This document shows, piece after piece, positions 33,481 to 41,915 of a stretch of 64,000 nt of DNA (position 1 is its first letter; each line of letters opens with the position of its first letter). The notes under the pieces are model-generated. The model made no database searches and was not told the DNA's origin. It saw only the letters and a list, made by a program, of their open reading frames with translations. A program made the position numbers and the translations under genes. The stretch is from Siphonodentalium dalli. Taxonomy: Eukaryota > Mollusca > Scaphopoda > Gadilida > Siphonodentaliidae. The DNA is taken from the NCBI GenBank assembly GCA_032622095.1, contig CP136067.1, forward strand, positions 95,468,707 to 95,532,706. Direction: 5' to 3'.

Positions 33481-34386
33481 TCAACATCTCCATCCGTATG
33501 GATATGTGTGAATACCATTGACGAGTTTTCGTTTTGTGTACACCGATCTGAAAGTTTTGGTTTGACACTCACTAATTAGTTGATGGTTCTTTTGTCTTTT
33601 AATTCTGGAAGGGTACTCAACAACAGTTTTGAAATATTCACGATCATTAACACATTGTACCATTGTTTCAAAATTAACTTTTTGACTTTCGCTGTAATCA
33701 AGAGTGATACCTTTTACCTTACATTTGGTGTATCTTCTCCCATCTTTGATGTATTCATATCCATAGTTCTTTGGTCCAAGTCCAACAAATTTGACAATCT
33801 TTGCATCTGGATGTTCGTCGCTCCATTTCCCCAATCTTCCTTCGATAGTTTTGATGTTCTTCTTTGATGGATCACTGACATACATACAGCTGTCTGTATC
33901 AAAATACAGCACTCTATCTCCAAGTGTTTTTAAAACTTTATACAATTGTAATCTTGCATACGCTGTAACAAAAGAAGCAACAACAACATTTGCTGAATGA
34001 TGAGGTTCAATATTATCTAAAATATCAACATAATTTACCAGAATGAATTTGTCACCATCAAGAAGTGTAACATTTTGAACAATTATATTGTTACTAGTAA
34101 GCAATTCAAAATAACGTGATGGCTTATCCACATACTCTGTTTTTGACATAAGATTTCTTTGTGCATTCTTACCCCATATACAATTAATCATAATTTTAGA
34201 TATTTGGCGTTTTCCTGGATTCTTCTCGATGTTCTCCAATTTTATACCCTCAGCTGCATAATAATCCTGTACAAACTTTTGCTTCTGTTCTTCTGTCTCA
34301 ACACCAAATGGATAACCACTACATTCCTGTTTGATCTTTAGATGTTTGTCGATATAGGATTTGTATATTTCATCTGTCCAATCTGT
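33481..34386 (-). CDS. PolB, C-terminal palm/thumb part after the in-frame stop
   Basis: Continues in the same frame as the middle part after the TGA at 34389-34387. It begins with a KIKQECSGYPFG-type segment, then polymerase motif B region ISKIMINCIWGKNAQ, motif C VLYFDTDSCMY with the catalytic DTDS, and the family C-terminus VYTKRKLVNGIHTYPYGW. Without the upstream part this fragment has the catalytic Asp pair but no motif A. The end is natural, so the gene is not truncated at its 3' side. Confidence 0.9.
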   Translation of the reverse strand, partial: TDWTDEIYKSYIDKHLKIKQECSGYPFGVETEEQKQKFVQDYYAAEGIKLENIEKNPGKRQISKIMINCIWGKNAQRNLMSKTEYVDKPSRYFELLTSNNIIVQNVTLLDGDKFILVNYVDILDNIEPHHSANVVVASFVTAYARLQLYKVLKTLGDRVLYFDTDSCMYVSDPSKKNIKTIEGRLGKWSDEHPDAKIVKFVGLGPKNYGYEYIKDGRRYTKCKVKGITLDYSESQKVNFETMVQCVNDREYFKTVVEYPSRIKRQKNHQLISECQTKTFRSVYTKRKLVNGIHTYPYGWRC

Positions 34387-36135
34387 TCAATGCCAAATTT
34401 GGTACACATCAAGTATTTTGTAGCCAACATCCATTGCTTTGAATAATTCTGGCGTGGTCCACACTCCAGTTATAGCTCGATCTTCTTCTGAATGGTTACA
34501 TGTCTCGTTCTCATTGATGGCACAAGTGTTGCACAGAGTAAAAACCATTTTCTTGTTACAATGAATCGGTAGAACTGGAATATACAATTTCGATGGTGGT
34601 AAAATTGTACATTTAACAAGCCCCGCATAGTCTCTAATGTGTTCTTGATCGATCTGCTCTTGGCTCAAAATTTCTGGATGTCCAACAGGGTAGAATTTAT
34701 ATTTGTTGCAATATGGATACAACGAACACACATCGATGAACTTGATTTCTTTTGTGGAATCTTGATCAATTTCCTCGTACAATTTGATGGCATTTGTACG
34801 TCCACCAAACAATGCTTCTCTTGGCAAAATGGGGTCTCGATGTTTGTAGAAAGATTCCATTTGTTGTTTGAATTTCACATCCGATTTCATTCTTTCGTCG
34901 ATCTGATGCTCCCAAATTGATTCATCTCTGTAACCAAGACTTTCCAGTTCATCTTTCTTCTGTTGAGTTCTTGTATATAATTCTTCCATGGTGAGCATCG
35001 TATAGGGATTATTGTATTGTCTGTTGTTGTAACATTTTGGACATCCATGAAACAGACATCCATTCATCTCAAAAACTGTTCTTGTGGCTTCCTCATATCC
35101 ATCGACGTAGTGTCCACCAATCTTGATTTCTCCTCCATTCAAAGCATGCTTGATTGTTATCATACGTGACAATGATATATGTTGAAGCCAACGTATCGCT
35201 TTCATGGAATAGTTTTTAGCACATGGGTATCCACTATCTGGAATGATTCCAATTGTTTTCTCTGGCATTGAATTCTTCCTCCATGCCAAATTGCAAACTT
35301 GCGCCAATGTTATTGACTCAATGAACGGGTCAATCTGTTCTGTTTCCAATATGTATTTCCTGAATTTTCCACATCCACGGCGAAGAATATCCACGTCTGA
35401 TTTGAAGTACTTCTCCATCTCTTCTTGGAAGTTGAATATCACGTAATTTTCTATTTTCTCATTGTACCATTCAAAGAATTTCTCTCGATTTTCCACGCTC
35501 GTCATGTCTGGTTTGCAGTAATCACAAGCCAAGTAATGTCCAATGTAATTTTGAAACTTTGGTGAATTCGCCCAATGTGGAAAGTGTCCTTTCGCCATCT
35601 CATTCAGCTGAAAAGTTTGTGGAAACTTTGAAAGCGGCATCATCAGAAAACTCAGAGAATCAATAACTTTCACGCTGTTGCATTTTAAACTGAGAATCTT
35701 GTTTCCATTCATGATCAGTTCTGGTTTATGAATTCCACTTTGTATGAGTGCTTGAAGTAGAAACTGTGCATCGTATCCCTGAGCATTATGTGCTATTGCA
35801 ACATATCCTTTGTGATCTTGGTGGAATAACCAGTTTGTGAAGTCTGTTAAAACGTTGTCACCCTTGAATACAAATTCTCTGGAATCCGGTCCGCATGTTT
35901 CACATTTTTCTTCGATTGGTTTGCACATGCAATCTCCACAAGCGGTATGTACAACACAGAAGTTTGGAATATGAACACCTGTGTCTTGTCTGCATTCAAA
36001 GTCAAAGAATACATATGGAATCTTTGCAGGTTTCTTTTCCGGTGATTCATATTTCGGAATGTAGCACCTGTGATCTGCTTCAACGATTTCTTTGCAATGT
36101 TTGCATTTCTTCAACCCCGCACATATATGTCTGTT
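34387..36135 (-). CDS. PolB, exonuclease and motif A part
   Basis: This frame opens near 36135 without an ATG. It starts with a zinc-binding CKHCKEIVEADHRC, then the 3'-5' exonuclease: Exo I FFDFECRQD, Exo II IAHNAQGYDAQFLL, Exo III YFKSDVDILRR. A protein-priming-type insertion follows (FYKHRDPILPREALFGGRTN) and motif A FIDVCSLYPYCNK. It ends at a TGA (34389-34387) in the middle of the palm domain, right after VYQIWH, which is a nonsense mutation since homologous sequence continues in the same frame. Entry into this frame from upstream needs a -1 shift. Confidence 0.92.
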   Translation of the reverse strand, partial: NRHICAGLKKCKHCKEIVEADHRCYIPKYESPEKKPAKIPYVFFDFECRQDTGVHIPNFCVVHTACGDCMCKPIEEKCETCGPDSREFVFKGDNVLTDFTNWLFHQDHKGYVAIAHNAQGYDAQFLLQALIQSGIHKPELIMNGNKILSLKCNSVKVIDSLSFLMMPLSKFPQTFQLNEMAKGHFPHWANSPKFQNYIGHYLACDYCKPDMTSVENREKFFEWYNEKIENYVIFNFQEEMEKYFKSDVDILRRGCGKFRKYILETEQIDPFIESITLAQVCNLAWRKNSMPEKTIGIIPDSGYPCAKNYSMKAIRWLQHISLSRMITIKHALNGGEIKIGGHYVDGYEEATRTVFEMNGCLFHGCPKCYNNRQYNNPYTMLTMEELYTRTQQKKDELESLGYRDESIWEHQIDERMKSDVKFKQQMESFYKHRDPILPREALFGGRTNAIKLYEEIDQDSTKEIKFIDVCSLYPYCNKYKFYPVGHPEILSQEQIDQEHIRDYAGLVKCTILPPSKLYIPVLPIHCNKKMVFTLCNTCAINENETCNHSEEDRAITGVWTTPELFKAMDVGYKILDVYQIWH

Positions 36136-37625
36136 GATTTATTGGTGAGAATTTCTTCATCACAATTGTTGCATAGTTGAACCAAATCACATATTTTTCT
36201 TTTCTGTTTTCCTTCCGTCTTCAAATGGTTGTCGAAACAAGATTTACTTCTGAATGATCGTCGACACGTTCTACACTTCACCAAATTTGTGAAATTACAC
36301 TGTGTCAATGACCAGCAAGCACAAACAAATCTGCATAGATGATCGCCACGCGTATGGAATCCAATGTCACAGAATTCGCAGTAGTAGCTGGTGCCTAGAA
36401 ATCCTTTGATTGATGTTATGGTGTCGAAGTGATTGTTGTTGTAGTAGATGTGTACACATTTGCTCTCCGAACACATTTCTGCAGGTTCAAATAGAAATCC
36501 AGCGCCAGCAAATTCATTGTGAATTTTCACAACATATTCTGGATACAATATTTCTTGAATCTTGTGGAACTCATTGATACTGCAAACTGTATCGTGTGGA
36601 ATGCCAGCACGGTTGAGTAGATTTTTTGCTGCATCTGTTTGTGCTGTGTATATTGATTGTCTTATTCTTATCCATTTCTTTGACCAGCACGCAGATCCAT
36701 CACTATCTGCCTTACACATTCCGACGACAATAGATCTTGCCATACACATAACATCATCAGCATTTTCAATCCGGACAATACTTCTTTTTACTTTTGTCAG
36801 CTTGTTCTTGTCTGCAAATGGTCCATAATGTAGTGAGTGTCGTGTACCACCTTCCGGAATATCTGTAACGAAGATTTCGAAATTGAGTGCACCGTCATGA
36901 ATTGTAAAGTCTGCATTTGATTGAACCACATTTTGAATATTATCCATGAGTGTCCCACCATTCAATTCACTGGCTTTTGTGAATGGAATGAAAATGCTCA
37001 TATCAAGTCCTGGATGATTTATCGTAACTCTGATTCTTGTCTTCTCATTTGCTGAACATTTCTGTTTCAAATCTTCTGTCAACTTTTCAAATATCTCTGG
37101 AATGTTTTCGATTGGATCTGTAAATTTCTCGAATTTCACACCAAATTGTCGTGATGCTGATTTAAATTTTCTGGAAAATTTCTCCGAGTTCAGCTCCAAT
37201 TTGAAATATTTTGTTGGATTGAACACAACACGCTCTCTAGCCAGACTTCTCTTTCTCTTCCCACCAATTTCTCTATTCTGTCTTCGACCGCGTCCAATCT
37301 GACCATCACTAGAACTTTCTTCACTTTCTCCTCCATCAGTTTCCATATCGCTCTCTTCACTTTCTGCCCTATCAGTTTCCATATCGCTCTCTTCACTTTC
37401 TGCCCTATCAGTTTCCATATCGCTCTCTTCACTTTCTGCCCTATCAGTTTCCATATCGCTCTCTTCACTTTCTGCCCTATCAGTTTCCATATCGCTCTCT
37501 TCACTTTCTGCCCTATCAGTTTCCATTTCGCTCTCTTCAATAACTGCAGGTCTTGGTCTTTTTCTAACAATATCTTCTTCGCTGGCGGAGTCGTCTGAAA
37601 CAGGTCTTTTGATTCTCTTAAACAT
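36111..37625 (-). CDS. PolB N-terminal extension (acidic repeats, zinc fingers), ends in frameshift
   Basis: 504 aa from a clear ATG (37625). Residues 1-32 are basic, NLS-like (KRIKRP, RKRPRP) and identical to the start of the divergent gene at 37845. Residues 33-105 hold six 12-residue acidic repeats of the METDRAESEESD type (36-bp DNA repeat, 37306-37530). Then comes the Polinton/adintovirus PolB head, with NHPGLDMSIFIPFTKAS, ARSIVVGMCKADSDG and CSINEFHKIQEILYP, and paired Cys/His fingers (CEFCDIGFHTRGDHLCRFVC and CRTCRRSFRSKSCFDNH). It stops at 36113-36111, where the polymerase continues one base out of frame. It likely acts as a DNA-binding and nuclear import region of PolB. Confidence 0.85.
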   Translation of the reverse strand: MFKRIKRPVSDDSASEEDIVRKRPRPAVIEESEMETDRAESEESDMETDRAESEESDMETDRAESEESDMETDRAESEESDMETDRAESEESDMETDGGESEESSSDGQIGRGRRQNREIGGKRKRSLARERVVFNPTKYFKLELNSEKFSRKFKSASRQFGVKFEKFTDPIENIPEIFEKLTEDLKQKCSANEKTRIRVTINHPGLDMSIFIPFTKASELNGGTLMDNIQNVVQSNADFTIHDGALNFEIFVTDIPEGGTRHSLHYGPFADKNKLTKVKRSIVRIENADDVMCMARSIVVGMCKADSDGSACWSKKWIRIRQSIYTAQTDAAKNLLNRAGIPHDTVCSINEFHKIQEILYPEYVVKIHNEFAGAGFLFEPAEMCSESKCVHIYYNNNHFDTITSIKGFLGTSYYCEFCDIGFHTRGDHLCRFVCACWSLTQCNFTNLVKCRTCRRSFRSKSCFDNHLKTEGKQKRKICDLVQLCNNCDEEILTNKSTDIYVRG

Positions 37626-37714
37626 TTTTGTCTTGAGTTTTTGTCAGCAAAAAATATTGCAACTGGCTTCTTCGGAGTTGAAGTGTAAAATGTATAATTA
37701 CACAATTTTACACT

Positions 37715-37725
37715 TGCTTTTATAG
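37715..37725 (-). promoter_or_regulatory. TATA box of PolB (GCTATAAAAGC)
   Basis: About 100 bp before the PolB ATG, inside the left arm of the inverted repeat. The mirror copy at 37743-37754 serves the plus-strand gene. Confidence 0.65.
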
Positions 37726-37742
37726 CATTTTTCATCGCAACT

Positions 37743-37754
37743 GCTATAAAAAGC
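37743..37754 (+). promoter_or_regulatory. TATA box of the zinc-knuckle gene (GCTATAAAAAGC)
   Basis: About 100 bp before the ATG at 37845; one A longer than the mirrored box. The two boxes are back to back, 18 bp apart. Confidence 0.65.
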
Positions 37755-37844
37755 AGGTGTAAAATTGTGTAATTATACATTTTACACTTCAACTCCGAAG
37801 AAGCCAGTCGCAATATTTTTTGCTGACAAAAACTCAAGACAAAA

Positions 37845-38447
37845 ATGTTTAAGAGAATCAAAAGACCTGTTTCAGACGACTCCGCCAGCGAAGAAGATAT
37901 TGTTAGAAAAAGACCAAGACCTGCAGTTATTGAAGAGAGCTATATTGAGCTGCATAAAGAAGATTCAAAAAAATCTACACAACTACAGACTAGAAAAATT
38001 CAAGATAATCTTGTCGAGTTGAGACAGATCTCAACTGATTTGTTTAAATTTTGTAACAAAATGCAATGGCAAGAGAAACAAGAGAAAAACAGAGCTGATA
38101 AAAATTGGAAACCGCCATATGGTTACTGTTACAAATGCGGACAAGACTCCCATTGGTCCTTCCATTGTAAAACAGATTTCGGCGACAAAAAAAATGTGAA
38201 AACTATACAAAAATGTCTACAAGCAGTAACAATACAAGAACAAAATGCAGATATCAAAACTGAAGAGATGTCTACAACATCAGATGTTTTCAAACAACCC
38301 CGACCTGTTGATCCTACGAATGATTCACAGAACAAATCTGAAGATAAACATCCAGATTTTGAAAATTCCAAGAAAACTTCCAAGAAAAAGAAGCTGAGAC
38401 CATTCTACATTCCAAAAACAGATAAACGAATCGATACAAACATTTGA
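37845..38447 (+). CDS. CCHC zinc-knuckle protein sharing the PolB N-terminus
   Basis: 200 aa. The first 32 residues equal those of the PolB ORF, with NLS-like KRIKRP and RKRPRP. Then a helical Gln/Lys region (LRQISTDLFKFCNKMQWQEK) and one zinc knuckle C-x2-C-x4-H-x4-C (CYKCGQDSHWSFHC) around residue 95-108. The tail is Lys-rich (KKTSKKKKLRP) and probably disordered. Zinc knuckles of this spacing bind single-stranded nucleic acid. No counterpart known to me in other Polintons. A nuclear role in replication next to PolB is an inference. A poly(A) signal follows 16 bases after the stop. Confidence 0.8.
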   Translation: MFKRIKRPVSDDSASEEDIVRKRPRPAVIEESYIELHKEDSKKSTQLQTRKIQDNLVELRQISTDLFKFCNKMQWQEKQEKNRADKNWKPPYGYCYKCGQDSHWSFHCKTDFGDKKNVKTIQKCLQAVTIQEQNADIKTEEMSTTSDVFKQPRPVDPTNDSQNKSEDKHPDFENSKKTSKKKKLRPFYIPKTDKRIDTNI

Positions 38448-38462
38448 AAATTATGTTGTGTG

Positions 38463-38468
38463 AATAAA
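38463..38468 (+). terminator. Poly(A) signal AATAAA of the zinc-knuckle gene
   Basis: 16 bases past the stop at 38447. This gene thus appears to use ordinary polyadenylation, unlike the four small genes to its right. Confidence 0.6.
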
Positions 38469-38530
38469 TTATGAATTGAACAATCGTGTTTTGTTTTTTC
38501 AGCTATGAAAGAGTAACCTTTTGGGAAATG

Positions 38531-38551
38531 TGGGTGGCCCTGAAAAGGGCC
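38531..38551 (-). terminator. Histone-type mRNA 3' stem-loop (SL1)
   Basis: Read on the minus strand: GGCCCTTTTCAGGGCC followed by ACCCA. This has the 6-bp stem, 4-base loop (UUUC) and ACCCA tail of metazoan replication-dependent histone mRNAs. It begins 19 bases after the stop of the gene at 38571-38936. Downstream lies AAAAGGTTACTCTTTC, repeated at SL3, a candidate for the U7 downstream element. Confidence 0.85.
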
Positions 38552-38570
38552 GTTTTTTCTTTTCCAGAAT

Positions 38571-38936
38571 TCATAAAAATTCTGCCAAATCAGGATATAT
38601 CCCGTTGGGATTAATTGTCACAGACCAAGTAGGATTTGATCTGTGCGCCGCAGCAGCCCGAGCGAAGCTGTCAATTGCTGCATTGCACAGATCTTTCTTC
38701 TTGATCTGTGACAAGATCTCCACGAGATCAAGATTGCTTGATTCTTGATTGCTTGTTTCTTGATCACATACTTCAGGCGATGGTCGTCGCCGAGCCAGAA
38801 AATCTCTTAGCATCTGTTTCTGTACCACCTTTTGTTCAGGAGAATCCTGCCATTTCCTATATGTTCTTATTTTCGTCTCCTCAGACGAATCTCTCTTCCT
38901 CCATAACTTCTTGATAAATTTCTTTAAAGACGGCAT
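38571..38936 (-). CDS. Small basic Polinton protein, histone-type 3' end (gene A-)
   Basis: 121 aa, ATG at 38936. Basic amphipathic start MPSLKKFIKKLWRKRD, a middle Arg/Lys region with a QKVVQKQMLRDFLARRRPSP segment, then an Ala-rich helix (NAAIDSFARAAAAHRS) and SVTINPNGIYPDLAEFL. I do not recognise the family; a virion core or DNA-binding protein is conceivable. It is transcribed divergently from the gene at 39554 across a 617-bp promoter, and a TATA-like TATAAAAAT lies ~40 bp before the ATG. Confidence 0.7.
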   Translation of the reverse strand: MPSLKKFIKKLWRKRDSSEETKIRTYRKWQDSPEQKVVQKQMLRDFLARRRPSPEVCDQETSNQESSNLDLVEILSQIKKKDLCNAAIDSFARAAAAHRSNPTWSVTINPNGIYPDLAEFL

Positions 38937-39553
38937 AATGAATGAAGTTCACTGAAAAAGTGAAAATATTTTTATACATTTGACACGGGCGTCAATGAAA
39001 TCACATGTCGCGTTGGCGTTAAAATTGACAAATATTTCCTCAAGTTGTGTTTTTTCAGAGACGGATCAGCATGCATATTTTTCTTGATCATTATTGTATA
39101 GCGATCAAACAAATGTTTTTTATTTCGTTAGATCATTATCTATTATTTGGTAAACATGATTTGATATATTTGTTATCTCGTTAGGAAAATATGGATTGTT
39201 TTTCTAGTTTTTGTTTTTGGAAATGTACATATTTTATACATAAAACTGAACACAAGAAACATACTGAACATTTTTCTTCATCATTACAATTGATAACTTT
39301 ACTTGGTCATCGTTTATGAACGAAGATGAATTCATATGTTAAAACATCTTAATTAATTGCATATACTATCATGAATTTAATCTATAACATATCGAAATAG
39401 TAAAACTAACAGATAATGCACTGTAAAGAAACACAACGCCAGGAAACATTTGTCATTTTTAATGCCAACGCGACATGTGATTTCTCTACCGCCCGCGCAA
39501 TCGTAATATATGTTTAAACACGGCCGTGAACAATTTTTATTCTGCATTCAAAA
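38937..39553. promoter_or_regulatory. Bidirectional promoter A with mirrored elements
   Basis: Near each end, about 20 bp outside a TATA-like box, is the same ~27-bp element pointing at its own gene: CACATGTCGCGTTGGCGTTA at 39002-39021, and its reverse complement (one mismatch) in 39456-39483. The middle is AT-rich. TTGGCG resembles part of an E2F site, but that is only a visual similarity. The spacer recurs at 40571-40858 and 40864-41400. Confidence 0.7.
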
Positions 39554-39727
39554 ATGACCGCAATCCCCGAACTGTTGATGTCTATACTAAGAGGAACGAT
39601 AGGTCTAACGCCGCAGATAATGTGGGGCAGACACGCAAAAGAAGTAACCGCCAGTTCAAAACTGGTTATGCAAAAAAGAACAGCGGTGAAACAAAAGCAA
39701 AAGTCTCAAAAGAAAATCGTGGCGTGA
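39554..39727 (+). CDS. Small basic Polinton protein, histone-type 3' end (gene A+)
   Basis: 57 aa. The ATG context (GCATTCAAAAATGACCGC) is nearly the same as at 41431, and both proteins begin Met-Thr-Ala, so I prefer this frame over a 98-codon overlapping frame that has no ATG. The C-terminal half is Lys-rich (KRTAVKQKQKSQKKIVA). It could bind nucleic acid. It may be shortened by mutation, as the overlapping frame stays open through both stem-loops to 39822. Confidence 0.5.
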   Translation: MTAIPELLMSILRGTIGLTPQIMWGRHAKEVTASSKLVMQKRTAVKQKQKSQKKIVA

Positions 39728-39747
39728 ACTTTGATGGCGTACAAAAC

Positions 39748-39796
39748 GGCCCTTTTCAGGGTCAAAAACAAAAACGGTCCTTTTCAGGACCAACCA
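39748..39796 (+). terminator. Two tandem histone-type stem-loops (SL2a, SL2b)
   Basis: GGCCCTTTTCAGGGTC (39748-39763, imperfect) and GGTCCTTTTCAGGACC followed by AACCA (39776-39796). The second has a compensatory change in both stem strands (GGTCC/GGACC against GGCCC/GGGCC), which argues that the hairpin itself is under selection. A purine-rich TCAAAAAGAAAAACTTTT follows, like a histone downstream element. Confidence 0.8.
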
Positions 39797-39925
39797 ATTT
39801 TTTCAAAAAGAAAAACTTTTAGCATTGCTTAAGAACTAATAATGTTCCTTGTACCCTATGTTTCGTTTTGAAAAAATCACGCCACGAATAATTTAAAACA
39901 AAATATACTTGCAAATATTTGTTGT

Positions 39926-39960
39926 TGAATAAAATATGAATTGAACAATCGTGTTTTGAT
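39926..39960 (+). repeat. Intergenic repeat with AATAAA, second copy
   Basis: GAATAAAATATGAATTGAAC then AATCGTGTTTTG recurs from 38462-38495. The same block lies between convergent gene ends in both modules, so the module was duplicated with its spacer. Confidence 0.7.
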
Positions 39961-39995
39961 TTTTCAGCAATGAAAGAGTAACCTTTTGGGAAATG

Positions 39996-40016
39996 TGTGT
40001 GGCCCTGAAAAGGGCC
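39996..40016 (-). terminator. Histone-type mRNA 3' stem-loop (SL3)
   Basis: On the minus strand GGCCCTTTTCAGGGCC then ACACA, starting 22 bases after the stop of the gene at 40039-40527. The following ATTTCCCAAAAGGTTACTCT is the same as after SL1. Confidence 0.8.
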
Positions 40017-40038
40017 GTTTTAAAATTATCATCTGACT

Positions 40039-40527
40039 TTAACATCGCTTTGTGTTTTTCTTATATCTTGACATATCTTTCCCATGAGAACCGATAGCTT
40101 TTGCGAATTCATCACTTTTCTCTGTATCTTTAGATTCTTTACAAGGAAGACGAAATCTGACTTTTGTCTCAGTAGAAGGCTTCATGATACTTTTAGGTTG
40201 TGTTTCTTTCGCCGCCAATATTTTTTCTTTTTTGATCTGTTTCTGTTCTTTCGATCTCTGAACATCATGAACCCTGATTGGTATATCTATCTCTTCTGCA
40301 ACGAAACGAAGATTCACTTTCACTTCTTGATGCGTTACTTGTGTTTTCACGTCAATATCCCTGCGAAGACATCTCAGTTCATCTAAAATCGCTTTTAAAA
40401 TGAGTGTATCACCACCTATAGTCATTGTCGTATTAGCTTGGCCTGTTGACTGTGGTGCCGCATATGTATTCTGTGCAACAGGGCTACTGTATATCTCACT
40501 CTGAAGAAATTCTATTAACGGATCCAT
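40039..40527 (-). CDS. Polinton protein of unknown function, histone-type 3' end (gene B-)
   Basis: 162 aa from the ATG at 40527 (MDPLIEFLQSEIYSSPVAQN). The frame is open to another ATG at 40581, but that ATG overlaps the TATA box (TATATAAATATT) and would not be in the mRNA. Residues 40-90 are helical with heptad-like leucines (LILKAILDELRCLRRDIDVK), possibly a coiled coil. The tail is basic (KSIMKPSTETKVRFRLPCKE ... RYKKNTKRC). Divergent partner of the gene at 41431. Family not recognised. Confidence 0.7.
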   Translation of the reverse strand: MDPLIEFLQSEIYSSPVAQNTYAAPQSTGQANTTMTIGGDTLILKAILDELRCLRRDIDVKTQVTHQEVKVNLRFVAEEIDIPIRVHDVQRSKEQKQIKKEKILAAKETQPKSIMKPSTETKVRFRLPCKESKDTEKSDEFAKAIGSHGKDMSRYKKNTKRC

Positions 40528-41430
40528 CTTTGATAGCAATGCAATGTAACGTTGATCAAATTCGAAAATATTTATATACATTTGACACGGGCGTCAATGA
40601 AATCACATGTCGCGTTGGCGTTAAAATTGACAAATATTTCCTCAAGTTGTGTTTTTTCAGAGACGGATCAGCATGCATATTTTTCTTGATCATTATTGCA
40701 TAGCGATCAAACAAATGTTTTTTATTTCGTTAGATCATTATCTATTATTTGGTAAACATGATTTGATATATTTGTTATCTCGTTAGGAAAATATGGATTG
40801 TTTTTCTAGTTTTTGTTTTTGGAATTGTACATATTTTATACATAAAACTGAACACAAGATTGTTACACGGGCGTCAGTGAAATCACATGTCGCGTTGGCG
40901 TTAAAATTGACAAATATTTCCTCAAGTTGTGTTTTTTCAGAGCCGGATCAACATGCATATTTTTCTTGATCATTATTGTATAGCGATCAAACAAATGTTT
41001 TTTATTTCGTTAGATCATTATCTATTAGTTGGTACACATGATTGATATATTTGTTATCTCGTTAGGAAAATATGGAATGTTTTTCTAGTTTTTGTTTTTG
41101 GAATTGTACATATTTTATACATAAAACTGAACACAAGAAACATACTGAACATTTTTCTTGATCATTACAATTGATAACTTTACTTGGTCATCGTTTATGA
41201 ACGAAGATGAATTCATATGTTAAAACATCTTAATTAATTGCATATACTATCATGAATTTAATCTATATCATATCGAAATGGTGAAACTAACAGATAATGC
41301 ACTGAAAAGAAACACAACGTCAGGGAGCATTTGTCATTTTTAACGTCAAAGTATTATGTGCTTTCTCTACCGCCCGCGCAATCGTGATATATGTTCAAGA
41401 CGGATCTTCAGACTTATTCTACATTCAAAG
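40528..41430. promoter_or_regulatory. Bidirectional promoter B, spacer duplicated in tandem
   Basis: Two direct copies of the promoter-A spacer lie here: 40571-40858 (shortened) and 40864-41400 (full). Shared words include CACATGTCGCGTTGGCGTTA, AGTTGTGTTTTTTCAGAG and TATAGCGATCAAAC. Next to the plus gene the sequence ACCGCCCGCGCAATCGTGAT is the same as at 39489 apart from one base. Confidence 0.75.
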
Positions 41431-41895
41431 ATGACTGCTGTAAACATAACAGATCTTGACGAGATAATGGACGGTGGGGTATACTGTAAAGCAGTGTACG
41501 GTGAAGAAATATCGCTGTTTTGGAGGGCACTCAGCCTCGGGATTTACGGGACGACCGATGGATGGATGATTCTGAGAGATGCGGCAGTTGACCTGTACTA
41601 CGCAGAGAGTGACGAACTTGGTGCGTCGGCACAAGATTTAAGGCGCACACCACTTTTGGCTGAATCAAGATTGATGGTTGAATTAGCGGCGACTGTTATA
41701 CAGCGACCTATCGTCATGTTTGATGCTACCAAAGGCGGCTACAAATCAACACCAAGATTCAAGTCATCAATAACTCTAGTGTGGATCCCCCACGTTTGCC
41801 ACGAGCATTATTGTGAATGCGAAATATGGATGAGGCGAGGAGACAAATCAATTGAAGTTTTGTCGAACAAAGAAGTTCAATGTGGCGGATTCTAA
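41431..41895 (+). CDS. Polinton protein with OTU-like region, histone-type 3' end (gene B+)
   Basis: 154 aa, ATG at 41431. The segment GEEISLFWRALSLGIYGTTD, then GWMILRDAAVDLY, resembles the N-terminal part of OTU cysteine proteases, where D-G-x-C-L-F-R-A-L-S..LYG is usual. Here the Asp and Cys positions read Glu and Ser, so proteolytic activity is unlikely if the match is real. Later RPIVMFDATKGGYKSTPRFK and IPHVCHEHYCECEIW provide a His region. No transmembrane helix. It could be an inactive deubiquitinase-like protein or something unrelated. Confidence 0.65.
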   Translation: MTAVNITDLDEIMDGGVYCKAVYGEEISLFWRALSLGIYGTTDGWMILRDAAVDLYYAESDELGASAQDLRRTPLLAESRLMVELAATVIQRPIVMFDATKGGYKSTPRFKSSITLVWIPHVCHEHYCECEIWMRRGDKSIEVLSNKEVQCGGF

Positions 41896-41915
41896 ACTAT
41901 AACAAAAATAAAAAC

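Larger units (their letters stand above)
37530..37940. repeat. ~198-bp near-perfect inverted repeat joining two divergent genes
   Basis: Left arm 37530-37727 and right arm 37743-37940 are reverse complements with only a one-base indel and about two substitutions; the loop is ~15 bp (37728-37742). Each arm contains a TATA box, the leader and the first 32 codons of a gene, so PolB (minus) and the zinc-knuckle gene (plus) share promoter and N-terminus. The arms end sharply at codon 32. Confidence 0.97.

Noticed and set aside
36111-36140. Programmed -1 frameshift in PolB
   Set aside because: No X XXY YYZ heptamer in the correct phase near the frame change, and a second nonsense codon follows downstream, so decay is simpler.
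37190-37861. 223-codon minus-strand ORF with repeated KRAIWKLIGQKV units
   Set aside because: It is the out-of-frame reading of the 36-bp acidic repeat and of the inverted-repeat promoter of PolB.
39526-39822. 98-codon plus-strand ORF as the product of gene A+
   Set aside because: It has no ATG and reads through both stem-loops; the ATG frame at 39554 has the same start context as the paralogous position 41431.
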